Shown: positions 7,983-15,897 of the stretch, piece by piece
Position numbering within the stretch: the stretch's first letter is position 1
How the letters are laid out: each line of letters opens with the position of its first letter
Assembly (NCBI GenBank): GCA_038212095.1
Contig: JBBQUW010000007.1
Span: 1 to 64,000, forward strand
Direction of reading: 5' to 3'
Length of the DNA: 64,000 nt
Source: JAICYJ01 sp038212095
GTDB taxonomy: Bacteria > Actinomycetota > Thermoleophilia > Gaiellales > JAICJC01
The notes under the pieces: model-generated
What the model saw: the letters and a program-made list of their open reading frames with translations, nothing else
Database searches by the model: none
What the model was told of the DNA's origin: nothing
Program-made: the position numbers and the translations under genes

Positions 7983-9566
7983 ATGAGCGGCAGCGTCCTG
8001 GACGAGCTGGCAGCGCCCCTCCGCGACGCGGTGGCAGCGATCAGCGGCGATCGTGCGCCGCTTCAGCTCGACCGGCCGGCGGATGCCAGCCACGGCGACT
8101 ACGCCAGCGCCGTTGCGCTGGCACTGGCCAAGCCGCTCGCGTCCGCACCCCGCGCGATCGCCGAGCGGATCCTGGAGAGCCTCGACTCGCCCTGGATCGA
8201 CTCGGCGGAGATCGCCGGGCCCGGGTTCATCAACCTTCGGCTGCGGCCATCCTGGTTCGGCCACGTGGTGTCGCGCGTGCTTGACGAGGGCGCGGCCTAC
8301 GGCGGCGGTGCGGCCGCACTGCATCAGCGGGTGCAGGTCGAGTTCGTCAGCGGCAACCCGACCGGGCCGATGACGGTTGCCACGGCCCGCAACGCCGCCT
8401 ACGGTGACGCGCTGGCGCGGCTGTTCTCGTTCGCCGGCCACTCCGTTGAGCGCGAGTACTACTTCAACGACACCGGACGCCAGATCGAGCTGTTCGGCGC
8501 CTCGCTGAAGGCGCGAGCGCTGGGTCAGGAGCCTCCCGAGGACGGCTACCAGGGGGAGTACGTGACCGAGGTGGCGGCGGCGCTCGGCCTGGCCGGGGAC
8601 GCTCCGGTCGAGGTGTGGGAGAGGGCGGGAGTGGACGAGATGGTCGTGCGCATCCGCGCCACGCTGGAACGCTTTCGGGTCTCGTTCGACTCGTGGTTTC
8701 TGGAGCGCTCGCTGCACGAGGATGGCACGGTGGCGCGGGCGATCGACCAGATACGGTCCGCTGGACACGTGTACGAGCGCGACGGCGCGGTGTGGTTGTC
8801 GAGCGAGGCGCTGGGCGACGACAAGGACCGCGTTCTGGTGCGGTCGAACGGCGAGCCGACCTACTTCGCCGGCGATATCGCCTACATCGTCTCCAAGATG
8901 CAGCGCGGCTTCGACGTGGCCGTGTACGTGCTGGGCGCCGACCATCACGGCTACATCGGCCGGCTGAAGGCGGCCGCTCGCGCGCTGGGATACGACCCCG
9001 ATCGGGTCGATGTCCAGATCTACCAGCTGGTCAGCCTGAAGGGCGGCAAGATGTCGAAGCGGGCGGGGCGGGTGGTGACGCTGGACGATCTGATCGATGC
9101 GGTGGGCGTCGATGCGGCCCGGTTCGTGCTGGTGCAGCGCTCGCATGACCAGCCGATCGAGCTCGACATCGATCTGCTCGTCCAGCAGAACGCCGAGAAC
9201 CCTGTCTACTACTGCCAGTACGCCCATGCCCGCATCGCTGCCATCCTGCGCAACGCCGGGCCGGCGGCCGAGCGGGCTCGCCCGCACCCGGACTGGCCGC
9301 CGCAGCCGGCAGAGGTCGAGCTCGTGAAGGCGCTGGCCGACTTCCCCGACCTGGTCGCCGAGGCGGCCGACCGACGCGCTCCGCACCGGATCATCGCCCA
9401 CGTCCAGGAGACGGCGAAGGTGTTCCACCAGTTCTATAAGCAGTGCCGCGTGATCGGCGAGCCGGCCGAGGTGGAGTCCAGCCGGCTGGCGCTGTGCCGG
9501 GCCACCAAGCAGGTGCTGGCGACCGCGCTCGACCTGGTGGGGGTCGAGGCGCCCGACCAGATGTGA
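7983..9566 (+). CDS. argS: Arginyl-tRNA synthetase with degenerate HIGH motif
   Basis: Class I synthetase charging tRNA-Arg. The 527-residue protein has the N-terminal tRNA-recognition domain (DASHGDYASAVAL), the Rossmann catalytic domain, an intact KMSKR loop in GGKMSKRAGRVVTL near residue 356, and a C-terminal DALR anticodon domain starting near YCQYAHARIA. The HIGH signature, normally HVGH after NPTGP, reads TVAT here (NPTGPMTVATARN), so both histidines are missing. The rest is well conserved and no frame damage is seen, so this may be a lineage variant. ATG 7983 was chosen for its -10 box and the family N-terminus. Confidence 0.92.
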   Translation: MSGSVLDELAAPLRDAVAAISGDRAPLQLDRPADASHGDYASAVALALAKPLASAPRAIAERILESLDSPWIDSAEIAGPGFINLRLRPSWFGHVVSRVLDEGAAYGGGAAALHQRVQVEFVSGNPTGPMTVATARNAAYGDALARLFSFAGHSVEREYYFNDTGRQIELFGASLKARALGQEPPEDGYQGEYVTEVAAALGLAGDAPVEVWERAGVDEMVVRIRATLERFRVSFDSWFLERSLHEDGTVARAIDQIRSAGHVYERDGAVWLSSEALGDDKDRVLVRSNGEPTYFAGDIAYIVSKMQRGFDVAVYVLGADHHGYIGRLKAAARALGYDPDRVDVQIYQLVSLKGGKMSKRAGRVVTLDDLIDAVGVDAARFVLVQRSHDQPIELDIDLLVQQNAENPVYYCQYAHARIAAILRNAGPAAERARPHPDWPPQPAEVELVKALADFPDLVAEAADRRAPHRIIAHVQETAKVFHQFYKQCRVIGEPAEVESSRLALCRATKQVLATALDLVGVEAPDQM

Positions 9567-9606
9567 ACGATCGGGCCCAGCCGCTCGCTGCTACCCTTGC
9601 GAGCGC

Positions 9607-9939
9607 ATGAGCGTTCCCGAGGCACCGAGCGTCTACGAGGTCGACGAGCTCGCCGACCTGCTGTCGGGCGATGCCGTCGATACGGGCGATGGCGAGTGGT
9701 ACGCGATCCGCACCGATCCTTGGCCATGCCCAGCCTGCGGCGTCGCGTTCGAGTACATCACCGCCTGTCACCACGTGGTGGTGACGCCAGAGCGTGACGA
9801 CCTGATCGACCATGCCGCCCGCGCTGCCCAGGTCGGCCGCAATCCGCGCATCGTGCGGTACGAGGACTCGCTGCCGACGATCACCCTGTGGCAGTGGCGC
9901 GCGCTGGGCCGGCCGGTGCACGGCGTCAAGAAGGTTTGA
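9607..9939 (+). CDS. Conserved-looking hypothetical protein with CPAC motif
   Basis: A 110-residue protein that I do not recognise. It has an acidic N-terminus and the segment WPCPACGVAFEYITACHHVV, where a Cys pair and a later Cys-His-His cluster could bind one metal ion. A basic C-terminus (GRPVHGVKKV) follows. TACCCT at 9592-9597 sits nine bases before the ATG, a spacing seen at many genes here, and supports expression. It follows argS by 40 bases. The reading frame has normal third-position GC bias. No function is assigned. Confidence 0.6.
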   Translation: MSVPEAPSVYEVDELADLLSGDAVDTGDGEWYAIRTDPWPCPACGVAFEYITACHHVVVTPERDDLIDHAARAAQVGRNPRIVRYEDSLPTITLWQWRALGRPVHGVKKV

Positions 9940-10008
9940 GCGGCCGCCTGGGTCGAAGGCGGTAGCCCCGATCTGCGATCTGCGGTAGATGCGGCCGGGG
10001 AAAGGACG

Positions 10009-10082
10009 TGCTGGATCCTGTCTGGTGCGGGATGACCAGCATGGCCCGCACGCTCCGATGGGTTGGCATACGTGCCCACCCA
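10009..10082 (+). promoter_or_regulatory. Structured leader of the WhiG/FliA-like sigma gene
   Basis: Two hairpins precede the ribosome site. The first pairs TGCTGGATCC (10009-10018) with GGAT and CCAGCA (10030-10041), with a GA bulge. The second pairs 10059-10068 with 10073-10082 through one mismatch and a TACG loop. The GAAGGAG site follows at 10088-10094. The layout suggests control of translation or attenuation, but no known riboswitch core was recognised. Confidence 0.4.
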
Positions 10083-10101
10083 CGCCTGAAGGAGCGAGTA
10101 C

Positions 10102-10887
10102 ATGTCACAGCAGTCCCGGCTGTCCGCAGCCGCCGCAGAGGATCTGTGGCACGACTGGAAGCACGCGGGCGACGTTGCCGCCCGCGATCGGCTAGTGCTG
10201 TCGTACGCTCCTCTGGTCAAGTACATCGCCACCCGCACGATCAAGCGGGCGCCCAGCCACGTCTCGCTGGACGACCTTGTCTCGGCCGGTCTGCTGATGC
10301 TGGTGCAGTCGGTGGATGGCTTCGACCCCGCGTTGGGCGCCTCCTTCGAGCAGTACGCCTGGACGCGCGTCGCCGGAGCGATGATCGATGAGATGCGCAA
10401 GGCAGACTGGGCTCCGCGTCGGCTGCGCAAGCGGGCGCGCGAGATCGAGGCGGCGCGGATGGCGGTCTCCGACCGGCTCGATCGCGCTCCCACGGCCGCT
10501 GAGGTAGCGGAGCGTCTGGGCACTGACGTGGCCGATTTGAGCGCGGTCGGCACGGCGTTGGAGCGGGCCGAGGTCTCGTCGCTGAACACGATGGTGGGGG
10601 AGGGCGATGACGGCACGATCGAACTGATAGAGACGGTGTCCGCCGAGGGAGCGTCGCCTGAAGAGGCGACGCTGGCGCGGGAGCGGGCGGGCGCGATCCG
10701 CGAGGCGCTGGCCCAGTTGACCGACCGCGAACGGGCGGTCGTCCAGTTGGTATTCGTCGAGGGCCGCTCAGGTCGCGACGTGTCCCAGATCATCGGCGTA
10801 TCGGAGTCGCGTGTCAGCCAGGTGTCGCGTGAGATCCGTGGCAAGCTCGGCAGCCACCTGGCGGGCTACGACGCGCTGGCCGCCTGA
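10102..10887 (+). CDS. Sigma factor of the FliA/WhiG family
   Basis: Alternative sigma factor of 261 residues. Region 2 is visible as LVLSYAPLVKYIATR and YAWTRVAGAMIDEMRKADW, region 3 as RAPTAAEVAERLGTD, and region 4 as LTDRERAVVQLVFVEGRSG with VSESRVSQVSREIRGKL. In Streptomyces WhiG drives sporulation and is held by a c-di-GMP-loaded anti-sigma factor; FliA drives motility. No anti-sigma gene is adjacent. The start ATG has a strong GAAGGAG site at 10088-10094. The two chemoreceptors nearby make a motility or development role plausible, but that is inference. Confidence 0.9.
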   Translation: MSQQSRLSAAAAEDLWHDWKHAGDVAARDRLVLSYAPLVKYIATRTIKRAPSHVSLDDLVSAGLLMLVQSVDGFDPALGASFEQYAWTRVAGAMIDEMRKADWAPRRLRKRAREIEAARMAVSDRLDRAPTAAEVAERLGTDVADLSAVGTALERAEVSSLNTMVGEGDDGTIELIETVSAEGASPEEATLARERAGAIREALAQLTDRERAVVQLVFVEGRSGRDVSQIIGVSESRVSQVSREIRGKLGSHLAGYDALAA

Positions 10888-10917
10888 CCGGGGCGTCCGG
10901 CATGCGATGATCCCGGC

Positions 10918-11550
10918 ATGGAGGGGATCAGGTGCATGGTGGTCGACGATCACGTGGCGGTGCGCGCGGGCGCGAAGCAGATCCTGAGCAGCGACCCGGA
11001 GCTGAACGTGGTGGGCGAGGCTGCGACGGGCGAGGCCGCCGTGGTGATGGCGGTTCGGCGGCGTCCGCAGGTGATCCTGATGGACATCTTGCTCGGCCGC
11101 GGCATCGATGGATACGAGACCACTGCCCAGATCCTGGCCGAGCTGCCCGACGTCGGCGTGATCATGTTCACGGCCTACGGTGAGCGCCAGATGCTGGCTC
11201 AGGGTCTGTAGGTCGGCGCGCGCGGCTACGTGCTGAAGAACGCCCACCCCGACGACCTGATCCGCGCCGTCAAGACCGTCGCCGGCGGTGGTGCCTACGT
11301 CGATCCCGCACTTGGGAGCGAGCTGGTGTCACGAGAGGCGATGCTGGGCCTGACCCGGTTGACCGATCGCGAGCGCGACATCCTGACCAAGATGGCGGCC
11401 GGCGTGCCGAACCGTGAGATCGCCGCCACGCTGTACCTCTCGACCGAGACGATCCGCACCCACGTCCGATCGGCGATGCGCAAGCTCGACGCCGATACGC
11501 GCACGCAGGCCGTCGCGCTGGCGATCCGCGAGAAGCTGATCGAGGTGTAG
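10918..11550 (+). pseudogene. NarL/FixJ response regulator interrupted by an amber codon
   Basis: The frame encodes a complete two-component response regulator of about 210 residues except for one TAG at 11209-11211. The receiver domain has VVDDH at the N-terminus, the phospho-acceptor Asp in VILMDILLG, and the Thr/Ser region IMFTAYGE. After the stop the same frame continues with VGARGYVLKNAHPDDL, then a LuxR-type helix-turn-helix (LTDRERDILTKMAAGVPNRE and STETIRTHV). The family usually has Glu or Gln where the stop stands, so one base change explains it. It could be a true pseudogene, a readthrough gene or a sequencing error. No histidine kinase is adjacent. Confidence 0.85.
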
Positions 11551-11566
11551 CGACGTCTCCGGCGCG

Positions 11567-11806
11567 ATGCCGCCGGTGATCGTCGAGTGGGCGGGTGACC
11601 TGGATCAGGCGATCGATCGCAACGTCACGCTCAGCGGCGTGCTGGTGCGGCCGGGACGACGCGCGCTCGAGCTGATCGCAGAGCAGCTGCGGGGCGGCGG
11701 GCTGCGGCCGGTGGTCGATCGCGTGTTCGGCCTTGGCCAGGCGGCGCAGGCTCACGAGCGAGTCGAGACCGGCAGCGGTCAAGGCACGCTGGCGCTCGCT
11801 CCCTGA
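11567..11806 (+). pseudogene. C-terminal remnant of a quinone oxidoreductase-like MDR protein
   Basis: The 79-codon frame matches only the last third of zinc-independent medium-chain dehydrogenases. LRPVVDRVFGLGQAAQAHER and the ending VETGSGQGTLAL correspond to the usual substrate-lid and C-terminal strand. The Rossmann fold, the NADPH-binding glycines and the whole N-terminal domain are absent, and no upstream fragment is seen. The piece begins 16 bases after the response regulator frame, so a deletion probably removed the rest. Expression as a stable protein is unlikely. Confidence 0.65.
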
Positions 11807-11882
11807 CGGCGGGCGCCGAGCGGCGTGAGGGTGAACCACCCTCACGCCGCTCGCCCCGGCCGCGTCATCCCCCCGCCGTCAG
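11803..11882. terminator. Nested inverted repeats, bidirectional terminator
   Basis: Inner arms 11817-11833 and 11837-11853 are perfect over 17 bases around an AAC loop. Outer arms 11803-11813 and 11872-11882 are perfect over 11 bases. The outer arms contain the stop codon of the dehydrogenase remnant on one side and of the chemoreceptor on the other. It probably ends transcription from both directions; there is no T-tract. Confidence 0.7.
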
Positions 11883-13600
11883 CGCGTGAATCGTGCCGTC
11901 ATCGACGCGATCGTCTGTGCCGTGGCGGCCAACTCCTCTGCCTGAGCGGAGATCTCCTCCGCCGAAGCGCTGGTCTGCTGTGTCGACGCCGACACCTGCT
12001 CGGTCGATGCCGAGGACTGCTCGGCGACCGCGGCGATCTCGCCGGTGGAGGTTGCGATCTGCGTCACGTAGCCGGTGATCTCTCCGACCGACCTGCCGAG
12101 CTCGCCGAACGCCTCGCGTGCGCGCTGGACGGTCTCCTGGCCGGCGGCGGTCTTCTGCGCACCCTGGGCGACGACGTCCACGACCCGCTCGGTGTCGTGC
12201 TGGATCTCGCCGATCAGCTGACCGATCGACTGCGCCGCATGCTGCGACTCCTCGGCCAGCTTCCTGACCTCCTCTGCGACGACCGCGAAGCCGCGGCCCT
12301 GCTCGCCGGCGCGGGCGGCCTCGATCGCCGCGTTCAGCGCCAGCAGGTTGGTCTGCTCGGCGATGCCGGTGATCGTCTCGACGATCCCGCCGATCTGCCC
12401 ACTCTTCGCGGCCAGCGCCGAGATCGCCCCGGTCACCTCGCCGGTGCTGAGCGCGAGTTCTGCCATCGCCGTCTGCGCGTGATCTGCCGTCGCCTCGCCC
12501 TGCGATGCGATCTCGATCGCCTGACCGGCCGACGAGGCGGCGGTGTCGACGCTCTCCCGCGTTCCTGCCAGCATCACCACCTGCCGCTCGGCGCCCTGCG
12601 CGACGTCGGATACCGCCGAGGCGATCTCGGTGGTGGCACGACCGGTCTCCTCCGCTGCGGTGGCCATCTGCTGGCTCGCTCCGGCCACAGACTTTGCCGC
12701 CTCGTCCATCTCGCCGATCATCCGCGACAGCGTCTCGCGCATCTCGTTGTATGCCGAGATCGTCGCCTCGGCGGAATCACGGATCGAGTTGACCGCGACC
12801 GCGGCGGCACCGAGCTCGTCGCCGCTGGGGTTGTCGATCGGCGCGGTATCGGTGGTCGCCGACGTGGTCAGGTCGCCGCCGGCCGTCGCCTCGATGGCGG
12901 CCCGGAGATTGGCGATGCCGACGCCCGAGAGCGACTGCAGCCGTTCGACGAGCGTGGAGGCGGCTCCGATCAGGTAACGGGATAGCAGCAGCGCGATGCC
13001 GATCGCGATCACGACGGCCACCAGGCCGATCACGACCATGATGATCTCGGCGGTGGACTTCGTCCGCTTGAAGAGGGCCGCGTCGTCGACCTGCTCCTGG
13101 TGCGCCTGCGCCGCGTACGCATCGGCAGCCTTGGTCAGCACCGTGTAGGCGGCCACCTCGGGTCCCGTCGCGTCGCGCGTCGCGGTCGCCTGGTTATTGG
13201 ACGACACGGCAGCCCACACATGGGTGTCGAGTGCCAGGAACCGGTCGAACGCGGTGCGCACCGCCTTGGCTGCAGCGATATCGTGCGCGTCGGCTGACAC
13301 GCGGTCGAGGGTCACGAGGTCGACCTTGAAGGCGGCCTCGGCCTTGAGGAACGCCGGGCGGCTGTGACCGTGGTCGAGCACGTAGGCGGTCTGCCAGCCG
13401 TTCAGGTCGGCGGCGTCGTACTTGACGGCTGACGCGGCGTCGACCTTCGGGTTGGCGGCGTTCACGATGCGGCCCGTCGCAGAATCAAGGTTCGAGCTCA
13501 TCCACAGAGCGGTGCCGAGCACCGTCAGGAGCAGGAACACGGTTATGCCGAAGCCTCCGAACAGCTTCCAGCGAAGCGAGAGGTTACGAAGAGCGCGCAT
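11879..13600 (-). CDS. Methyl-accepting chemotaxis protein (four-helix sensor, HAMP)
   Basis: Transmembrane chemoreceptor of 573 residues. The first membrane helix is near residues 12-34 and is followed by an alpha-helical periplasmic domain of about 150 residues of the four-helix-bundle type. The second helix is near 186-210, then HAMP, and the cytoplasmic signalling domain has the highly conserved hairpin tip EQTNLLALNAAIEAARAGEQ. ATG 13600 follows an AAAGGA site. The gene has a long non-coding upstream region and no che genes next to it. The ligand is unknown. Confidence 0.93.
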   Translation of the reverse strand: MRALRNLSLRWKLFGGFGITVFLLLTVLGTALWMSSNLDSATGRIVNAANPKVDAASAVKYDAADLNGWQTAYVLDHGHSRPAFLKAEAAFKVDLVTLDRVSADAHDIAAAKAVRTAFDRFLALDTHVWAAVSSNNQATATRDATGPEVAAYTVLTKAADAYAAQAHQEQVDDAALFKRTKSTAEIIMVVIGLVAVVIAIGIALLLSRYLIGAASTLVERLQSLSGVGIANLRAAIEATAGGDLTTSATTDTAPIDNPSGDELGAAAVAVNSIRDSAEATISAYNEMRETLSRMIGEMDEAAKSVAGASQQMATAAEETGRATTEIASAVSDVAQGAERQVVMLAGTRESVDTAASSAGQAIEIASQGEATADHAQTAMAELALSTGEVTGAISALAAKSGQIGGIVETITGIAEQTNLLALNAAIEAARAGEQGRGFAVVAEEVRKLAEESQHAAQSIGQLIGEIQHDTERVVDVVAQGAQKTAAGQETVQRAREAFGELGRSVGEITGYVTQIATSTGEIAAVAEQSSASTEQVSASTQQTSASAEEISAQAEELAATAQTIASMTARFTR

Positions 13601-14101
13601 GAAGATCCTTTCCGATGCAACGATGGGTGGGGAGAGAGCGATCCCAACCATGGACATCGGCCGCCCGCCTGCATGATTTCGTCGCTGCGTACGGGTTCGG
13701 TGATCGGGCGTACGGCGCCTCCCCGTTTTGCGGTAGGTGCGAGAGGGCTCGCGACCTGGACGGCGAATGCCAGCAACTGTGGGCGGTGCACGTGCTCGAC
13801 CTGATAGCCACCCAACCGGCGCAGCTCCCCGGGTCGCCCGCACCGCCAGCCGGCTCAGCCAGCTTCGCCCCAGCCGACCACCTATGCGCCGTGCGACTCG
13901 CCAGCGGGCGTCAACGCTGGCCTGTGCGAGTCGTCGGCAACAACGTGCCGATGTTCTTCAACTCAACTGAGGGCACGCCGTGGCCAACCGTCGTCGGGCT
14001 GGTTTGAGCCACTGATGCTGCTGGAAGCAGACTAGAATGCCTCACGCTTGGAAGAGCTGGGGAGGCTGCAACGTGCTCTCGGGGCTCAACCAAGCTGTTT
14101 T
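13601..14101. other. Non-coding region with inverted repeats, chemoreceptor leader and tRNA promoter
   Basis: About 500 bases carry no convincing gene. 13894-13906 pairs with 13915-13933 as CGACTCG/CGAGTCG plus CCAGCG/CGCTGG with a six-base bulge, and 13935-13939 pairs with 13946-13950. GCGTACGG occurs twice, at 13688 and 13709. On the minus strand this would be a long structured leader of the chemoreceptor. I looked for a GEMM c-di-GMP aptamer and did not find its conserved core. Confidence 0.4.
14033..14038 (+). promoter_or_regulatory. -10 box for tRNA-Gly
   Basis: TAGAAT is close to the consensus and stands 63 bases before the mature tRNA 5' end. No -35 element at the usual distance is obvious. 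Confidence 0.4.
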
Positions 14102-14174
14102 GCGGACGTAGCTCAGCTGGTAGAGCGTTGGCTTCCCAAGCCGAAGGTCGCGGGTTCGAGCCCCGTCGTCCGCT
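14102..14174 (+). tRNA. tRNA-Gly (anticodon CCC)
   Basis: A complete 73-base cloverleaf. The acceptor GCGGACG pairs with CGTCCGC, the D arm is GCTC-AGCTGGTA-GAGC, and the anticodon arm TTGGC/GCCGA carries the loop TTCCCAA. The T arm is GCGGG-TTCGAGC-CCCGT. The anticodon CCC reads GGG glycine codons and the discriminator base is T. The CCA end is not encoded. The gene stands alone between a chemoreceptor leader and an oxidoreductase gene on the other strand. Confidence 0.95.
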
Positions 14175-14220
14175 CTCGTTTCACAAGTCGGCTCGCGGCT
14201 TCCAGAAGACCGTTCGTCGA

Positions 14221-15825
14221 TCAGGAGCGGCTCGTTTGAACTGCCCGCGCGGCTATGTGGGCGTGGACGATCTGGATCGCCATCGCACCTTCGCCGACGG
14301 CGGTTGCGCATCGCTTGACCGAACCGGAGCGAGCGTCGCCAGCGGCGAGCACGCCCGGCAGGCTCGTCTCGAGCAGGTTGTCCGCGCCGGCGGCATCGCC
14401 GGTGAGCACGAAGCCGTGCTGGTCGCGTGCGACGGCGCCGGCGAGCCACTCGGTGCACGGCTTCGCTCCCAGAAACAGGAACAGGAACGACAGGGGGAGG
14501 TGTTCGCCGTCGGTGAGGATGACGTGCCCGAGTGCTCCATCTTCGCCGTGGAGGGAGGCGATCTCGCTGCGGTCGCGGATGACGACGCCCCAGCGTTCGA
14601 GATCGTGGATCAGGTAGTCAGACATCGTCTCGCGGAGGTCGGCGCGGCGGTGGAGCAGCGTCACCAGAGCCCCTCCCCGAGCCAGCCAGATGGCCGCCTG
14701 CGCGGCGGAGTTTCCGCCGCCGACAACACCGACGCGAGAGGCGCCGCAGAGCTGGCCCTCGGCCGGGCCGGCCGAATAGAACACGCTCACGCCCTCATAC
14801 TCCGACAGGCCCTCCACCGGCAGCCGTCGATATTGGGCGCCGGTGGCAAGCAGCACCGTCCGGGCGACCACCCTCGGCGCCTCCTCCAGCATGACGGCGT
14901 AGCCACCCTCGACAGGTTCCAAGGAGGCGGCCCGGTATGGCGTGGCGGTACGGGCGTTGAACTTCCGGGCCTGGGTGATCGCTCGCCCGGTCAACTCGGT
15001 TCCGGTGATGCCTGCGGGGAAACCGAGGTAGTTCTCGATCCGGCGAGACGTGCCCGCCTGACCACCCAGCGCGGTGCTCTCGATAACGAGGGTGTCCAGT
15101 CCCTCGGATGCTCCGTAGACCGCCGCGGCCAGCCCGGCGGGGCCGGCCCCGACGATCAGCAGGTCGACCTGCTCCAGCGGAGCGAGTTCACGACCCACGC
15201 CCATCGCCCTCGAGATCTGACCCGGCGACTGTCCCAGCAGCTCCGTTCCGCCGGGTAGCACGACCATGGGCAGGCTCTCGTCGTCGAGATCGGCTATCCG
15301 TGCGGCGGCAGCGGCATCGTGAGCCGGGTCTCGCCACGTGAAGGGCACGCGGTTGGTTCGCGCGAAGTCGAGCGTCCGCGTTGTCTGGAGAGATGAGCGC
15401 GGGCCGATGATCTCGATTCCGATGCCCTGAACTGCCTGCAGCGCGTCGCGCCGTGCCGAGAACGTCGCGAGCACGAGATCGCTCAGCGGGCCGTCCTCAA
15501 ACAGCAGCGTCCGGAGAGCCTCGCGATCGATCGTGATGTACCTGAGCGGCTGCGTCACTTGCGCGGTCAGGAATGCGCTCTGGCCCGACAGCAGGCTCAT
15601 CTCGCCCAGAAATCCCGCGCTGCCGTGCCTGATGATCTCATTGCCGTCGGCGTCGAGGATCGCCACCTCGCCCGCGACGATGGCGATGAACGGGTAGGTG
15701 GCGTCTCCGACTCGAAACAGTGTGTCGCCGACCTCGGCAGTCCGCTCCTGGCCCAGCGCGGCCAGCGTCGCGAGCTGACCCGTGGACAGAGCCGGACTGG
15801 TGGGGGGTGTGGGTCGCCCAGCCAT
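14221..15825 (-). CDS. cNMP-binding domain fused to thioredoxin reductase-like flavoprotein, CxxC lost
   Basis: A 534-residue fusion. Residues 1-130 form a cyclic-nucleotide-binding-like domain (GEMSLLSGQSAFLTAQV). A linker with a thioredoxin-like segment follows. From about 220 there is a thioredoxin-reductase-like fold with the FAD motif LLIVGAGPAGLAAAVYGAS and the NAD motif VGVVGGGNSAAQAAIWLARG. The usual redox CATC motif is replaced by a segment around FYSAGPAEGQLC, so classical disulfide exchange is unlikely. Known relatives with this fusion share that loss. The ATG at 15825 was chosen because the preceding frame is antisense to the kinase gene. Confidence 0.85.
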   Translation of the reverse strand: MAGRPTPPTSPALSTGQLATLAALGQERTAEVGDTLFRVGDATYPFIAIVAGEVAILDADGNEIIRHGSAGFLGEMSLLSGQSAFLTAQVTQPLRYITIDREALRTLLFEDGPLSDLVLATFSARRDALQAVQGIGIEIIGPRSSLQTTRTLDFARTNRVPFTWRDPAHDAAAAARIADLDDESLPMVVLPGGTELLGQSPGQISRAMGVGRELAPLEQVDLLIVGAGPAGLAAAVYGASEGLDTLVIESTALGGQAGTSRRIENYLGFPAGITGTELTGRAITQARKFNARTATPYRAASLEPVEGGYAVMLEEAPRVVARTVLLATGAQYRRLPVEGLSEYEGVSVFYSAGPAEGQLCGASRVGVVGGGNSAAQAAIWLARGGALVTLLHRRADLRETMSDYLIHDLERWGVVIRDRSEIASLHGEDGALGHVILTDGEHLPLSFLFLFLGAKPCTEWLAGAVARDQHGFVLTGDAAGADNLLETSLPGVLAAGDARSGSVKRCATAVGEGAMAIQIVHAHIAARAVQTSRS

Positions 15826-15897
15826 CGAACGGGAAGCGTAACACCGCCCCCTTTCGGCCAAGTGGCGGGTCGGCCCAGCTACCGTGAACGCCATGCA

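Noticed and set aside
7890..9428. A long open frame on the minus strand extending the DUF3467 gene
   Set aside because: It is antisense to argS; the real start is the GTG at 7889 with a ribosome site. Long antisense frames are expected at this GC content.
13681..13940. c-di-GMP (GEMM-I) riboswitch before the chemoreceptor
   Set aside because: Only fragments such as GCAC and GCAAAAC are found on the minus strand. The GACGCAAAGCC core and the tetraloop helix are missing.
13615..14007. A 130-residue open frame on the plus strand
   Set aside because: Composition and codon use are not gene-like, no homology pattern is seen, and it overlaps inverted repeats upstream of the chemoreceptor.
14128..15258. 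Plus-strand frame of 376 codons
   Set aside because: It lies antisense to the conserved flavoprotein gene and begins inside the tRNA.
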